A DNA stretch of 64,000 nucleotides from Lysobacter sp. Root494 (GTDB lineage: Bacteria > Pseudomonadota > Gammaproteobacteria > Xanthomonadales > Xanthomonadaceae): the NCBI RefSeq assembly GCF_001427225.1, contig NZ_LMFH01000009.1:62001-126000 (forward strand), given 5' to 3'. This document shows, in pieces, positions 55,326 through 64,000 of this stretch. The stretch's first letter is position 1. Every line of letters starts with the position of its first letter. A model generated the notes under the pieces. It was given only the letters and a program-made list of their open reading frames with translations. It was not told where the DNA came from and made no database searches. A program made the translations under genes and the position numbers.

Positions 55326-57170
55326 ATGACGAAGATGCCCAGGCTATCGGCGAGCCACGCCGGAATCGCACACGGTGCGGCCACGTTCTGCTGCCTCGTG
55401 CTCGCCCTGGCGGGCTGCGCCACCGGACCTCGACCACAGGAGTCTGCCGCCATGCTGGTTTCGAGCGTCCGGGTGACCACGCACCGCGACGGCGACGACC
55501 TGCTCACCGCGGGCCTGGGCCGCGACGGCCTGCGCGCCATGGTCGCGCCCGCCTTCGCCGATCCCGCGCATCCCACGCCGGTCGAACTCCGCCGCCGCGC
55601 GCTGTGGAGCAACTGGCGCGGCATCGCCGACCTGACGCCCGGCGGCGGTTACGGCGACTGGTACGGCAGCACCGCGACGGTGCCCGGCCGCGAATTCAGC
55701 GCACTGGCGACGTTGCCCGGCGCGAAGCAGCCGCATCGCGTGCTGGTGCAGCTGCCGGATGCGTTCGAGGCGGCGAAGCCATGCGTGGTGGTGGCCGCAT
55801 CGTCGGGGTCGCGCGGCATCTACGGCGCGATTGCCGTGGCCGGCCCATGGGCGCTGCCGAAGGGCTGCGCGGTGGCGTACACCGACAAGGCCGCGGGCAC
55901 CGATTATTTCGACCTAGATGCGGGGCAGGGCGTCGCGCTCGACGGCACCGTGGCGGGCGCCGATGCAACGCTCGCATTCGCACCCGCTGCGTCTCCCGCG
56001 CACGGCATCGCCGTCAAGCACGCGCATTCGCAGGACAACCCCGAAGCCGACTGGGGCCGCCACGTGAAGCAGGCGGCGGAGTTCGCCCTGCAGACGCTCA
56101 ACGATGCGTATCCGCAGCGCGGTTTCACCTTCGCCAACACGCGCGTGATCGCCGTCGGTATCTCCAACGGCGGCGGCGCGGTGCTGCGCGCGGCCGAGCT
56201 CGAAGGCGACTGGCTCGACGCCGTCGTCGCCGGCGAGCCGAACGTCAATGCCGAAGGCGCGCGTCCGCTCTACGACTACACGACCGAAGCCGCGCTGCTG
56301 ATGCCGTGCGCAATGCTCGATCTCGAAGGCCTGCCGGCTTCGCCGCTGTCCGCGCAGGCGCGCGCGATGGCGCCGGTGCGCTGCACCTCGCTCGCCGCGA
56401 GCGGTGTGTTGCCCGCGGGCGATATGAAGACGCAGGCGCGCGCCGCGCATGAAGCGTTGCGCGCGTCGGGCTGGACCGAGGCGGCGCTACGGTCGGGCGC
56501 GCTGTCGGTCGATTTCGACCTGTGGCGCGCGATCGCGGTGACGTATGCATCTGCTTACGGACGCTACGCGCCGGGCGAGCATCCCTGCGGCTACGGTTTT
56601 GCCGCGCAGAACCCCGACTTCACTCCGCGTGCGGCGAAGGACAGCGAACGCGCCGCGTGGTGGGCCGACGGCAGCGGCATTCCGCCGGGCGCGGGCGTCG
56701 GCATCATCGATACGAAACTCGCCGCGCCGGACTTCACCCTTGCCGGACTGCAGTGCCTGCGCGCGCTATGGACCGGGCAGGGCGCGGACGCCGATCGCGT
56801 GCGCGCCGGCGTGGCCGAATTGCGCGCCGGGCTGCCGCGCGCGGAGCTGCCGGTGGTGGTGATCCATGGCGTCGACGACGGCCTGGTGCCGATTACCTTT
56901 ACCAGCCAGCCGTGGGTCGCGAAGGCGCAGACGGCGGGGCGCGACGTGCGCTACTGGCAGGTGCGCAATGCACAGCACTTCGATGCGTTCCTGGCGTTGC
57001 CGGACTATCGTGTGCGCTATGTGCCGCTGCTGCCGTACGTGTATGCGGCGCTCGATCGGGTCATGGCGCACCTGGACGATCCGGCGCAGCCGTTGCCGCC
57101 GAGTGCGGTGATCGAGACGGCGCCGGCGGCGGGTCCGCTGACGGCGGGGCAGTTGGCGATTCCGCACTGA
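55326..57170 (+). CDS. D-3-hydroxybutyrate oligomer hydrolase, lipoprotein
   Basis: 614 residues. Lipobox LAGC with lipidated Cys31. The mature protein matches the 3HB-oligomer hydrolase family: DGLRAMVAPAFADPAHPTPVELRRRA in parts, GGGYGDWYGS, the nucleophile S280 in GISNGGGA, and a late VVIHGVDDGLVP with the catalytic acid. It splits short 3-hydroxybutyrate oligomers into monomers, here at the envelope. Divergent from bdhA, which oxidises the product. No canonical ribosome site precedes the ATG, in line with a leaderless mRNA. Confidence 0.93.
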   Translation: MTKMPRLSASHAGIAHGAATFCCLVLALAGCATGPRPQESAAMLVSSVRVTTHRDGDDLLTAGLGRDGLRAMVAPAFADPAHPTPVELRRRALWSNWRGIADLTPGGGYGDWYGSTATVPGREFSALATLPGAKQPHRVLVQLPDAFEAAKPCVVVAASSGSRGIYGAIAVAGPWALPKGCAVAYTDKAAGTDYFDLDAGQGVALDGTVAGADATLAFAPAASPAHGIAVKHAHSQDNPEADWGRHVKQAAEFALQTLNDAYPQRGFTFANTRVIAVGISNGGGAVLRAAELEGDWLDAVVAGEPNVNAEGARPLYDYTTEAALLMPCAMLDLEGLPASPLSAQARAMAPVRCTSLAASGVLPAGDMKTQARAAHEALRASGWTEAALRSGALSVDFDLWRAIAVTYASAYGRYAPGEHPCGYGFAAQNPDFTPRAAKDSERAAWWADGSGIPPGAGVGIIDTKLAAPDFTLAGLQCLRALWTGQGADADRVRAGVAELRAGLPRAELPVVVIHGVDDGLVPITFTSQPWVAKAQTAGRDVRYWQVRNAQHFDAFLALPDYRVRYVPLLPYVYAALDRVMAHLDDPAQPLPPSAVIETAPAAGPLTAGQLAIPH

Positions 57171-57483
57171 CGGCTGTTTGGCCGATACGAGTGTTAGCCG
57201 TACGACTCGCTCGCGATGATGTCCTGCTTCTCCCCGCCTGCGGGGAGAAGCTGCCCGAAGGGCTGACGCCGTAGGGAAGCACCCTTGGGGTGTGAGGGGC
57301 GCGAGCGCAGCGAGCTGCTTTAGCCGGCCCCGCACCCTGCATCGCTTCGCGATGCTGTCCCTCTCCCCGTAAACAGGGCGAGGGGAAAATTGGGCGTAGT
57401 TGCGAGTCGCCACACGGGCTCACGCCGCGGCACCTCCGCTTTTTTGCGACAATCCCCGCCCCTTTGCACCGGTTGCCGTATTC
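57171..57483. other. Intergenic region with several hairpins
   Basis: 313 bases. Contains a 12-bp-stem hairpin at 57226-57251, GCATCGC-TTC-GCGATGC at 57339-57355 and a CCCTCTCCCCGT..AGGGCGAGGGG pairing at 57359-57384. It looks like a dispersed intergenic repeat of the genome rather than a gene. Confidence 0.5.
57226..57251 (+). terminator. Hairpin after the oligomer hydrolase gene
   Basis: GCTTCTCCCCGC pairs perfectly with GCGGGGAGAAGC around a two-base loop, 55 bases after the stop. No T tract. Confidence 0.5.
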
Positions 57484-57921
57484 GTGGACTTCCAGGAACT
57501 GCTCGCCTTCGCCGAACGCCATTCCATGCTGTCGCTGGGACTGGTGGCGATCACCGCGGCGCTCATCTATACCGAGGTCGCGCACCTGTTCCGTGGCTAC
57601 AAGTCCCTGCGGCCCGCCGAGCTGACCGGGCTCATCAACCGCGAGAACGCGCTGGTGGTCGACCTGTCGGCGAGCAACGACTTCGAAAAGGGCCACATCG
57701 CCGGCAGCAAGTCGGTGCAGGTCAGCCAGTTCGATCCCGAGAACAAGCTGCTCGCCGCGGCGAAATCGCTGCCGGTGGTGGTCGTCTGCCGCAACGGCCA
57801 GGCGTCGGCGGATGCCGCCAAACGCCTGAAGAAGGCGGGCTTCGAGCAGGTCTACTGGCTCGACGGCGGCATCGCCGCCTGGCAGCAGGCCGACCTGCCG
57901 CTGGTGAAGGGTCGCAACTGA
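57484..57921 (+). CDS. Membrane-anchored rhodanese-like protein, YibN-like
   Basis: 145 residues, GTG start at 57484. One membrane helix (about 15-30), then a rhodanese domain with [16 protein letters not shown] and active-site C102 in [15 protein letters not shown], ending [17 protein letters not shown]. Sulfurtransferase; membrane location as in YibN. The order rhodanese-secB-gpsA is the same as yibN-(grxC)-secB-gpsA in enterobacteria, with grxC absent here. Confidence 0.9.
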   Translation: MDFQELLAFAERHSMLSLGLVAITAALIYTEVAHLFRGYKSLRPAELTGLINRENALVVDLSASNDFEKGHIAGSKSVQVSQFDPENKLLAAAKSLPVVVVCRNGQASADAAKRLKKAGFEQVYWLDGGIAAWQQADLPLVKGRN

Positions 57922-58072
57922 CCGCGGGGCGAGTTCGCGAAAAAGACTCTTGCGAAGCGCCTCCGACCGCCCCACGTCGAGTGCTACGGCGGTTGTCCTG
58001 ACTGAAACGGCCGTCCCATCCGGCCATGCCATAATCGCCGCCTTTTCCGAAATACCTGCTGGAGTAACACTG

Positions 58073-58591
58073 ATGTCCGAAGAACTTGCCAACGGCGCCG
58101 CCGCCCCCGAAGCCACCGGACCGGTGTTCACGGTCGAGAAGGTCTATGTCAAGGACGTCTCGTTCGAAGTCCCCGGCGCCCCGGGCGTGTTCAACGAGCA
58201 GGCGCAGCCGCAGCTGCAGATGAACCTGCAGCAGGCCGTGCAGCGCCTCAACGAGAGCGCCTATGAAGTCGTTCTTGGCATCAACCTGACCTGCGCCATC
58301 GGCGACAAGAGCATCTACGTCGCCGAAGTGAAGCAGGCCGGCGTGTTCGGCCTCGCCGGCTTCGACGCCGCGGCGCTCGACGGCATGCTCGGCGTGCATT
58401 GCCCGACCGTGCTGTATCCGTACGCGCGCCAGCTGATCAGCGACCTGATCCAGGCCGGCGGCTTCCCGCCGTTCTTCCTGCAGCCGATCAACTTCGAAGC
58501 CCTGTATGCCGAAGGCCTGCGCCAGCGCGCCGCCCAGCAGGCCACCGACGGCGCCAGCCTCGCCGGCGCCGAAACGGCCGGCAACGCCTGA
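58073..58591 (+). CDS. secB: Protein-export chaperone SecB
   Basis: 172 residues. Keeps exported preproteins unfolded and hands them to SecA. Family motifs [29 protein letters not shown]-like [30 protein letters not shown] and [17 protein letters not shown] are intact. Ribosome site GGAGTAA before the ATG. 29 bases separate its stop from the gpsA start. Confidence 0.97.
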   Translation: MSEELANGAAAPEATGPVFTVEKVYVKDVSFEVPGAPGVFNEQAQPQLQMNLQQAVQRLNESAYEVVLGINLTCAIGDKSIYVAEVKQAGVFGLAGFDAAALDGMLGVHCPTVLYPYARQLISDLIQAGGFPPFFLQPINFEALYAEGLRQRAAQQATDGASLAGAETAGNA

Positions 58592-58620
58592 TCCCTGCGC
58601 CTGACGGCACCCACTCCGAC

Positions 58621-59649
58621 GTGGTAGCGCAAGCGCCTGCAACGGTTGCGGTGGTGGGTGCCGGTTCCTGGGGCACCGCGCTTGCCGCCCTGATCGCCCG
58701 GCACGGCTGCAAGGTCGTGCTGTGGGGCCGTGACGCCCACGGCATCGCGACCCTCAATGCGCAGCACGAGAATACGCGTTACCTGCCCGGCATCGCGCTG
58801 CCCGACAGCATCGTCGCCACGACCGATCTTGCCGCCTGTGTCGGCGCGGCCGACCTGGTGCTGGTGGTCGTGCCTTCGCACGCTTTCGCCGAAACCCTGC
58901 GCGCCCTGGCGCCGTACCGACCCGCGCATGCGGGCGTGGCGTGGGCGACGAAGGGCTTCGAGCCCGGCAGCGGGCGCTTTCTGCATGAAGTCGCCGCCGA
59001 GGTGCTCGGCGAGGACGTCCCGCTCGCCGTAGTCACCGGCCCGTCCTTCGCCAAGGAAGTCGCGATCGGCCTGCCTACTGCGCTCACGGTGCATTCGGAC
59101 ACCGACGCATTCGCGCAGGATGTCGCCGACGTCCTGCATGGTCCCGCCTTCCGTGCCTACACCGGCGACGACATGCTCGGCGCCGAGCTCGGCGGCGCGA
59201 TGAAGAACGTGCTCGCGGTCGCCACCGGCGTCGCCGACGGCATGCAGTTGGGCCTCAACGCCCGCGCCGGCCTGATCACCCGCGGCCTCAACGAGATGCT
59301 GCGCCTGAACCAGGCGATCGGCGGCAAGGCCGAGACCCTGATGGGCCTGGCCGGCCTCGGCGACCTTGTGCTGACCTGCACTGGCGACCTCTCGCGCAAT
59401 CGCCGCCTGGGGCTCGCGCTCGGCCGCGGCCAGTCGATCGCCGATGCGGTGCGCGAGATCGGCCAGGTCGTGGAATCGGTGCAGACCGCCGACGAAGTCA
59501 TGCGGCAGGCCGACAGGCATGGCGTGGAACTGCCGATTTCCAGTGCCGTGCAACAGGTGTTGCACGAAGAGCTGACGCCGGCGGAAGGCCTGAAGCTGCT
59601 GCTCTCGCGCGAGCAGAAGCCGGAGTATCCGGTCGGTTTGTTCGGCTGA
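58621..59649 (+). CDS. gpsA: NAD(P)-dependent glycerol-3-phosphate dehydrogenase
   Basis: 342 residues, GTG start. Reduces dihydroxyacetone phosphate to sn-glycerol-3-phosphate for phospholipids. Nucleotide-binding [14 protein letters not shown] at the N-terminus, [10 protein letters not shown], catalytic-lysine segment [14 protein letters not shown] and the C-terminal [20 protein letters not shown]. The GTG at 58621 is the only start that keeps the Rossmann motif close to the N-terminus. Confidence 0.96.
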   Translation: MVAQAPATVAVVGAGSWGTALAALIARHGCKVVLWGRDAHGIATLNAQHENTRYLPGIALPDSIVATTDLAACVGAADLVLVVVPSHAFAETLRALAPYRPAHAGVAWATKGFEPGSGRFLHEVAAEVLGEDVPLAVVTGPSFAKEVAIGLPTALTVHSDTDAFAQDVADVLHGPAFRAYTGDDMLGAELGGAMKNVLAVATGVADGMQLGLNARAGLITRGLNEMLRLNQAIGGKAETLMGLAGLGDLVLTCTGDLSRNRRLGLALGRGQSIADAVREIGQVVESVQTADEVMRQADRHGVELPISSAVQQVLHEELTPAEGLKLLLSREQKPEYPVGLFG

Positions 59650-59776
59650 GTCTGTCGCCGCAGCGGCCCTGCGCGCAGCGGCAAGACGCCCCCTTATCCG
59701 CTTCGGTACCTGCTCCCCGCACGTGGAGAAGGGTTAGCGCGGACCTGGCACTTCAGGGCGGAAGCGCTCCTGCTTG

Positions 59777-59921
59777 CTCGTCATTGCCGTGAAGGCGGGT
59801 ATCCAGTGACTTTCGGGTTTGCCTTGCTCTCGTGCGTAAAGGCGCAAGAGCCCGAGGCAAGGTCGCGGATGACCAGGCTTCCGCTGTGATGAAGCACGGC
59901 CCGCCTTCGCGGGAATGACGA
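59777..59921. repeat. Terminal-inverted-repeat element, family A copy 4
   Basis: 145 bp. Left end CTCGTCATTGCCGTGAAGGC with ATCCAGTGACTTTCG, right end GCCTTCGCGGGAATGACGA. Core unrelated to the other copies except for the inner end motifs. Confidence 0.8.
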
Positions 59922-59981
59922 CTGCAAATGCCGTGCGTACGAAGGCCGGCGCCATCCCTTCTGCGTCCACAACCTGCAGAC

Positions 59982-60009
59982 AAAAAGAAGCCCGGAGATT
60001 CCGGGCTTC
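59982..60009 (-). terminator. Rho-independent terminator of the Ax21-family gene
   Basis: On the minus strand: GAAGCCCGGA, loop ATC, TCCGGGCTTC, then TTTTTG. It lies about 95 bases after the stop codon. Confidence 0.85.
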
Positions 60010-60102
60010 AAATACGCGACCCTTCCGGGGGAGAGAGAGAATTGTCGCGTGGAGCAATAGATGGAACGGACCGGGGAGGGGGAACCGGCCGTTCCGCCGC
60101 GC

Positions 60103-60687
60103 CTAGAACGTCAGGCGCGGACCAACGAAATACTGCGTGTCACCATCGGAGAACTTTACGTCGCCGGTGACGCCCCAGTTCTGGTTGAACTTCACCTGGG
60201 CGCCGACACGGCCGTAGAAGTCGCCGTCGAAGCGATCGCCGTCTTCGTAACCCGCCAGAGCGTAGCCTTCAAAGTTCGGTGCCAGCGCGCTGCGCACGCC
60301 AACCTCGGCGCTGTAGCCGTCGAGGCGGTCGTTGTCGCCTTCGATGTCGTAGTTCTCGTAGGCGACGCGGGCGAGTAGGTCGGTGTTGGCTGCGACCGGC
60401 TGGTTGTAGCCCAGGCCGACGCGCCACTGGTCGACGTCGATGCCTTCGAAGCGCACGCCGCCGATGGTTTCATCGTCCGTCTTCTGGCCGCTGTAACCGC
60501 CGAAGACGTGGAAGTTGTCGGCGATCGCGCCGGAGCCATTCACTCCCCAGCCGTCGGCATCGCCGGCGTCCGTGTTGGTGGCGACATAGCCTCCTTCCAC
60601 ATAGTTGTAGGACAGGCCATCGGCCGCGGAGGCGGCGAACGGGAGGGCGGCCATCAAAGTCAGGGCAAGCAGGGATTTCTTTTTCAT
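60103..60687 (-). CDS. Ax21 family outer-membrane protein
   Basis: 194 residues. Signal peptide KKKSLLALTLMAALPFAASA, then DGLSYNYVEGGYVATNTD, typical of the Ax21 family of xanthomonads, and eight beta strands ending in Phe (GPRLTF). It is a small beta-barrel of the outer membrane, often found in vesicles; earlier claims for a signalling role of Ax21 were withdrawn, so none is assigned. Followed by a strong terminator. Confidence 0.92.
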   Translation of the reverse strand: MKKKSLLALTLMAALPFAASAADGLSYNYVEGGYVATNTDAGDADGWGVNGSGAIADNFHVFGGYSGQKTDDETIGGVRFEGIDVDQWRVGLGYNQPVAANTDLLARVAYENYDIEGDNDRLDGYSAEVGVRSALAPNFEGYALAGYEDGDRFDGDFYGRVGAQVKFNQNWGVTGDVKFSDGDTQYFVGPRLTF

Positions 60688-60914
60688 AAGGTCTCAGCCT
60701 TTTGGTTTGTGGGGCCGGAGCTGACCGGGGAAATCGCCGGGGGGAAGAAGACCAGTTCCGGTGTGCGCCAGTATCCGAGCGGGGCCCGAATCCGGGCTTA
60801 ATAACAAACTAACAAGTACAGGAACTATCCAGCTTCAGCGCGGTCGCGGCGGCAGAGGGCATGTCGACTCAGCAGGCATTCCGGCCGCTGAGCGGCGCCG
60901 CACCCGCCGAAAGA

Positions 60915-60943
60915 CCGAAGCCCCGGCATTCCGGAGGCTTCGT
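60915..60943 (-). terminator. Hairpin terminator of the small outer-membrane protein gene
   Basis: GAAGCC-CCGG-CATT-CCGG-a-GGCTTC (60917-60941), a 10-bp stem with one bulge, about 25 bases after the stop. T tract weak. Confidence 0.65.
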
Positions 60944-60966
60944 GCTCCGCCACGCGGAAATAGCGA

Positions 60967-61500
60967 TCAGAAATCGAACCGCACCTGCAGCTGCGCCAGG
61001 TCGGCATCCGCGTCCTCGACTTCGAAGCGGCTGTATTCGCCACGCAGGGCGACCCGATCGTTGAAGCGGTATTGCCCGCCGATGCCATAGGTCGGGTCGG
61101 TGCCGCTGTCGTCATCGTTGCCGGTCAGCCCGGGCAGCGAGGTGTCGACGTTCCAGCGGTGCACGCCGGCCTTGGCGTACAGCGCGAAGTTCTCGCTGAC
61201 CGGCAGCGTGCCGACGGCGGTCAGGTAGGCGCTGTCGCCTTCCAGCGCCGGGCCGGCGACCTCCGGTTCGATCTTGCCAAAGTCCGCGTAGCCGGCTTCG
61301 AGCCCGAAGTAGCGGTTGAACTGGTAGCCGCCGAAGACGGAGAACGCGGTGTCTTCGTCGTCATAGGCGCCTTCGTCGACGAAGGACTGGCCGACGCCGG
61401 CGCCGGCGTAGAAGCCCGAGTCCTGGGCCTGCGCGCCGAACGCGGCGGCGCCGAGGGTGACCGAAAGAAGCAGGGTCGAAAGCAGCTTGGTCTTGCGCAT
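60967..61500 (-). CDS. OmpA-like/OmpW-like eight-stranded outer-membrane barrel protein
   Basis: 177 residues. Signal peptide ending FGAQAQ, then DSGFYAGAGVGQSF and VFGGYQFNRYFGLEAGYADFG, as in opacity/OmpA-N-type barrels; alternating strands to a terminal Phe (QVRFDF). Surface-exposed small barrel with unknown role. ATG at 61500 fits the signal peptide. Confidence 0.88.
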   Translation of the reverse strand: MRKTKLLSTLLLSVTLGAAAFGAQAQDSGFYAGAGVGQSFVDEGAYDDEDTAFSVFGGYQFNRYFGLEAGYADFGKIEPEVAGPALEGDSAYLTAVGTLPVSENFALYAKAGVHRWNVDTSLPGLTGNDDDSGTDPTYGIGGQYRFNDRVALRGEYSRFEVEDADADLAQLQVRFDF

Positions 61501-61667
61501 TGTTCTGGTTCCTTGGATTCCGGCCGCGGATGTCGCGAGCCGACGCGTGGGTCCCGGCCCCATGCCGGGACTGCCATCGCAGCGGAACCTGTGTATGGGT
61601 CAACACCACTGGAACAATGCGGGAAACGGAGGATTCTTTTTCCCGTGAGTGGGACGATAGCCAAGGC

Positions 61668-63008
61668 CTACTTCGTGGCCGGCGCCGCGCCACCCGCGGG
61701 CACGATCCGCCAGACCTTGTTGCCGACGTCGTCGGCCACCAGTACGGCGCCGCGGTTATCGATGGCAACGCCGACCGGACGTCCGCGCGCCTCGCCCTTT
61801 TCATCGAGGAAGCCGATCAGCACGTCTTCGATCGGTCCCGAAGGTTGGCCATTGGTGAATGGCACGAACACCACCTTGTAGCCATTGAACGGATCGCGGT
61901 TCCAGGAACCATGCAAACCGATGAAGGCGCCATTCGCGTAGTGCGCGGGCAACAGCTTGCCGTCGTAGAACGCCAGGCCCAGGGCGGCGACGTGCGCGCC
62001 GAGCGCGTAGTCGGGCACCACCGCGCGCGCGACCAGCGCCGGATCCTGCGGCTTCACGCGGGTGTCGACGTGCTGTCCGTAGTAGCTGTACGGCCAGCCG
62101 TAGAACGCGCCTTCGCGCACCGAAGTGAGGTAGTCGGGCACGAGGTCGCTGCCGAGTTCGTCGCGTTCGTTCGCCACCACCCACAACACGCCACTCTGCG
62201 GTTGCCAGTCCAGGCCCACCGGGTTGCGGATGCCGCTGGCAAAGACGCGGCCCTGCCCGGTCCTGATGTCGATCTCGTGGATCGCGGCGCGTCCGGCTTC
62301 GATCTCCATGCCGTGCTCGGCCACGTTGCTGTTGGAACCCACGCCGACATAGAGCTTCGTCCCGTCGCGACTGGCGAGCAGGCTCTTGGTCCAGTGATGG
62401 TTGCGTGGTGCGCCGGGCAAGTCGGCGAGTTTCACCGGCGCCGCGCCAACGCTGGTTTCGCCATTGCGATAGGGAACGCGCATCACCGCGTCCGCATTGG
62501 CGACGTAGAAGTCATTGCCGACCAGCGCCATGCCGAAGGGCGACATCAGGCTCTGCAGGAACACGGTTCTGGTCTCGGCCACGCCATCGCCGTCCGCATC
62601 GCGCAGCAGGGTGATGCGATTGGCGCTGGGCGCCGCCGCGCCGGCTTTCTTGAACGCGGCCTCCATGAACACGCCGCGGATCGGATTCTTCGGCGGATCG
62701 GGCGTCGGCGGGCGATTGGTTTCCGCGACCAGTACGTCCCCGTTGGGCAGGACGTACAACCAGCGTGGATGCTCGAGCCCGGACGCGAATTCGTTCACCG
62801 CGAAACCAGGCGCCGCGGCGGGCGTTACGCCCGCGGGCCAGCCGGTCGCGGTCGCTACCTTGACGGTGGGAATCGGTGAGGGATTGGGTTCGGCGAGAAC
62901 CGGATCCGGGCCGGTATCGGCCCTTGCGGTGAGGCGCGCGGATTCACCGCACGCGGCAATCGCCAGCAACGACAGCGCAAGCGCGGATACCTTCAGCACA
63001 CGGGACAT
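61668..63008 (-). CDS. PQQ-type sorbosone/glucose dehydrogenase family lipoprotein
   Basis: 446 residues. Lipobox IAAC, lipidated Cys20. Six-bladed beta-propeller of the soluble glucose dehydrogenase / L-sorbosone dehydrogenase family: [26 protein letters not shown] in parts, [58 protein letters not shown]. The histidine at NHHW is the likely catalytic base. Periplasmic oxidation of a sugar or related alcohol, with PQQ as cofactor; substrate unknown. No PQQ synthesis genes in the window. Confidence 0.92.
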   Translation of the reverse strand: MSRVLKVSALALSLLAIAACGESARLTARADTGPDPVLAEPNPSPIPTVKVATATGWPAGVTPAAAPGFAVNEFASGLEHPRWLYVLPNGDVLVAETNRPPTPDPPKNPIRGVFMEAAFKKAGAAAPSANRITLLRDADGDGVAETRTVFLQSLMSPFGMALVGNDFYVANADAVMRVPYRNGETSVGAAPVKLADLPGAPRNHHWTKSLLASRDGTKLYVGVGSNSNVAEHGMEIEAGRAAIHEIDIRTGQGRVFASGIRNPVGLDWQPQSGVLWVVANERDELGSDLVPDYLTSVREGAFYGWPYSYYGQHVDTRVKPQDPALVARAVVPDYALGAHVAALGLAFYDGKLLPAHYANGAFIGLHGSWNRDPFNGYKVVFVPFTNGQPSGPIEDVLIGFLDEKGEARGRPVGVAIDNRGAVLVADDVGNKVWRIVPAGGAAPATK

Positions 63009-63119
63009 GGCGGCCTCCTCGCATGGCGGCAGGGCCGCCGCCTGCTGAGGCGAGGGTCGCGCAGGCGCTATGAAATCGACGTGACATCTCGCCAGGCGTG
63101 TTAACGACGCGTCAGCAAT

Positions 63120-64000
63120 TCAGCGCGATGCCGCGTGCCAACGCCATTCGAACCCGACCGTGACGTTGCGCCCCGGTGCAGGTTCGTAATAGCGGCGGTT
63201 GCCCTCGTTGACGATCACCGAACCCGCATAGCGCCGATCGAACAGGTTGCCAATCGCAAGAAACACGCGGCCGTCGCCATCGCCGCGCTGCAGGCCATAA
63301 CCCGTGCTTGCGCCGAAAACGGTGTAGGCGGCCGCACTCTCGTCATCGATGGTGTTCACGCGCACCGCACCGATGTACTGCGCCTGCAGCCGCGCGTGCC
63401 AGCCTGCATCGCTTCCCCACTGCACCCCGGCATGCGCGCTGGTACGCGGCACGCCCGGAATGTGCGTCCCGGCGGCAACGGGCACGTCGGGCACGGCGCA
63501 AGGCGTCCCGGCGCACGCAAGGAAACCATCGCGGAACGTCGCCTCCATCCACGTCAACGCGACTTCGCCGCGCCAGTGCGCCGACAGCGGAAAACGCGCG
63601 GACCATTCCGCGCCGTGGCGACGCGCATCGCCGGCGTTCTGGAATGTCGTGCGGCCACCGCTGCTGGCGGCGACGGCGAGTTCGTCGCGCGTATCGGCCC
63701 GGAACAGCACGAGCTCGGAATGGACCTCGCCACGGCGGAACTTCACGCCGGTTTCGACGCTGCGCGTGCGCGCCGGACGCAACGCGAAGTTGGGCCCGCT
63801 CCCGCCGTCGTTGCGATAGGCAAGTTCGTTGAACGTCGGTGTTTCGAAGCCGCGTCCCCAGGCGGCGAACCACCGCCAGTGCGGCGAAAACTTCCAGCCG
63901 AGCCCCGCCACGGGCGACGTGGCGCGATATCGCACTTCGCCGCTGTCGTCGGGATTGCCGGCAACAACATAGCGATCGCGCGAACGGAAACGGATGTCGC
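63120..64000 (-). CDS. TonB-dependent receptor, C-terminal part
   Basis: Incomplete: the frame is open to the window edge (last full codon at 63998) and lacks the plug and signal peptide. The visible ~293 residues are barrel strands: WRWFAAWGRGFETPTFNELAY, FRRGEVHSELVLFRADTRDEL, the cysteine loop LACAGTPCAVPD, and the late NLFDRRYAGSVIVNEGNRRYYEP typical of siderophore/vitamin receptors. It ends with WRWHAASR rather than a terminal Phe. Substrate unknown. Confidence 0.9.
   Translation of the reverse strand, partial: DIRFRSRDRYVVAGNPDDSGEVRYRATSPVAGLGWKFSPHWRWFAAWGRGFETPTFNELAYRNDGGSGPNFALRPARTRSVETGVKFRRGEVHSELVLFRADTRDELAVAASSGGRTTFQNAGDARRHGAEWSARFPLSAHWRGEVALTWMEATFRDGFLACAGTPCAVPDVPVAAGTHIPGVPRTSAHAGVQWGSDAGWHARLQAQYIGAVRVNTIDDESAAAYTVFGASTGYGLQRGDGDGRVFLAIGNLFDRRYAGSVIVNEGNRRYYEPAPGRNVTVGFEWRWHAASR

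Larger units (their letters stand above)
59650..60102. other. 453-bp intergenic region after gpsA
   Basis: Holds family A repeat copy 4 (59777-59921) and the terminator of the Ax21-family gene (59982-60009). No gene seen. Confidence 0.6.

Overview
The window looks like a chromosomal segment from a high-GC gammaproteobacterium of the Xanthomonadaceae/Lysobacteraceae, most likely Lysobacter-like. Supporting signs are an Ax21-family outer-membrane protein, a monomeric NADP isocitrate dehydrogenase, a TorF-type porin ahead of glnK-amtB, several TonB-dependent receptors, REP elements with a GTAG head of the type known from Stenotrophomonas, and dispersed short terminal-inverted-repeat elements. 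I saw no rRNA, tRNA, CRISPR array, integrase or complete insertion sequence. About 54 protein genes are supported. Both ends of the window cut a gene: a tryptophan-halogenase-family flavoenzyme on the left and a TonB-dependent receptor on the right.

Layout. 1-5 kb: halogenase C-terminus, a GH2 beta-mannosidase and a Tat-exported PLP enzyme. 5-16 kb: housekeeping and small genes (icd, a ClpP-like lipoprotein, a MEDS protein, two SEC-C proteins, a lipoprotein/LysM pair, queF, a GST, two tandem paralogous small proteins, a hotdog thioesterase). 16-22 kb: PlsC-type acyltransferase, YheT-type hydrolase, a TPR/sulfotransferase-like protein, a PEBP protein and uppP. 22-31.5 kb: a nitrogen-control region (glnA with a sigma-54 promoter and two NtrC-like sites, porin, glnK, amtB, a multicopper oxidase, ntrB, ntrC). 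31.5-42.4 kb: sodC, a thiolase, a large SBBP/FG-GAP secreted protein and the hemD-hemX-hemY operon. 42.5-57.2 kb: an apparent 3-hydroxybutyrate acquisition locus. 57.4-59.7 kb: rhodanese-secB-gpsA. 60-64 kb: envelope proteins, a PQQ-type sugar dehydrogenase lipoprotein and the partial receptor.

The most coherent functional story is the 42.5-57.2 kb locus. It holds a GntP-type D-3-hydroxybutyrate permease, a TonB receptor, a CrbS/MxtR-like transporter-histidine-kinase hybrid, a GAF-GGDEF-EAL protein, and an operon of 3-hydroxybutyrate dehydrogenase, GNAT and LuxR-type response regulator. A divergent 3HB-oligomer hydrolase lipoprotein completes it. Three of its promoters (receptor, bdhA operon, oligomer hydrolase) share a GTAC-type box placed 23-24 nt upstream of a CTAGNNT -10-like element, which suggests one regulon run by the local two-component pair.

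Other points worth attention are three abutting hexanucleotide arrays between ntrB and ntrC, four copies of one variable-core inverted-repeat element (one lies between glnK and amtB and blurs the amtB start), and a pair of small proteins with a near-identical 40-residue C-terminus behind a palindromic operator candidate.
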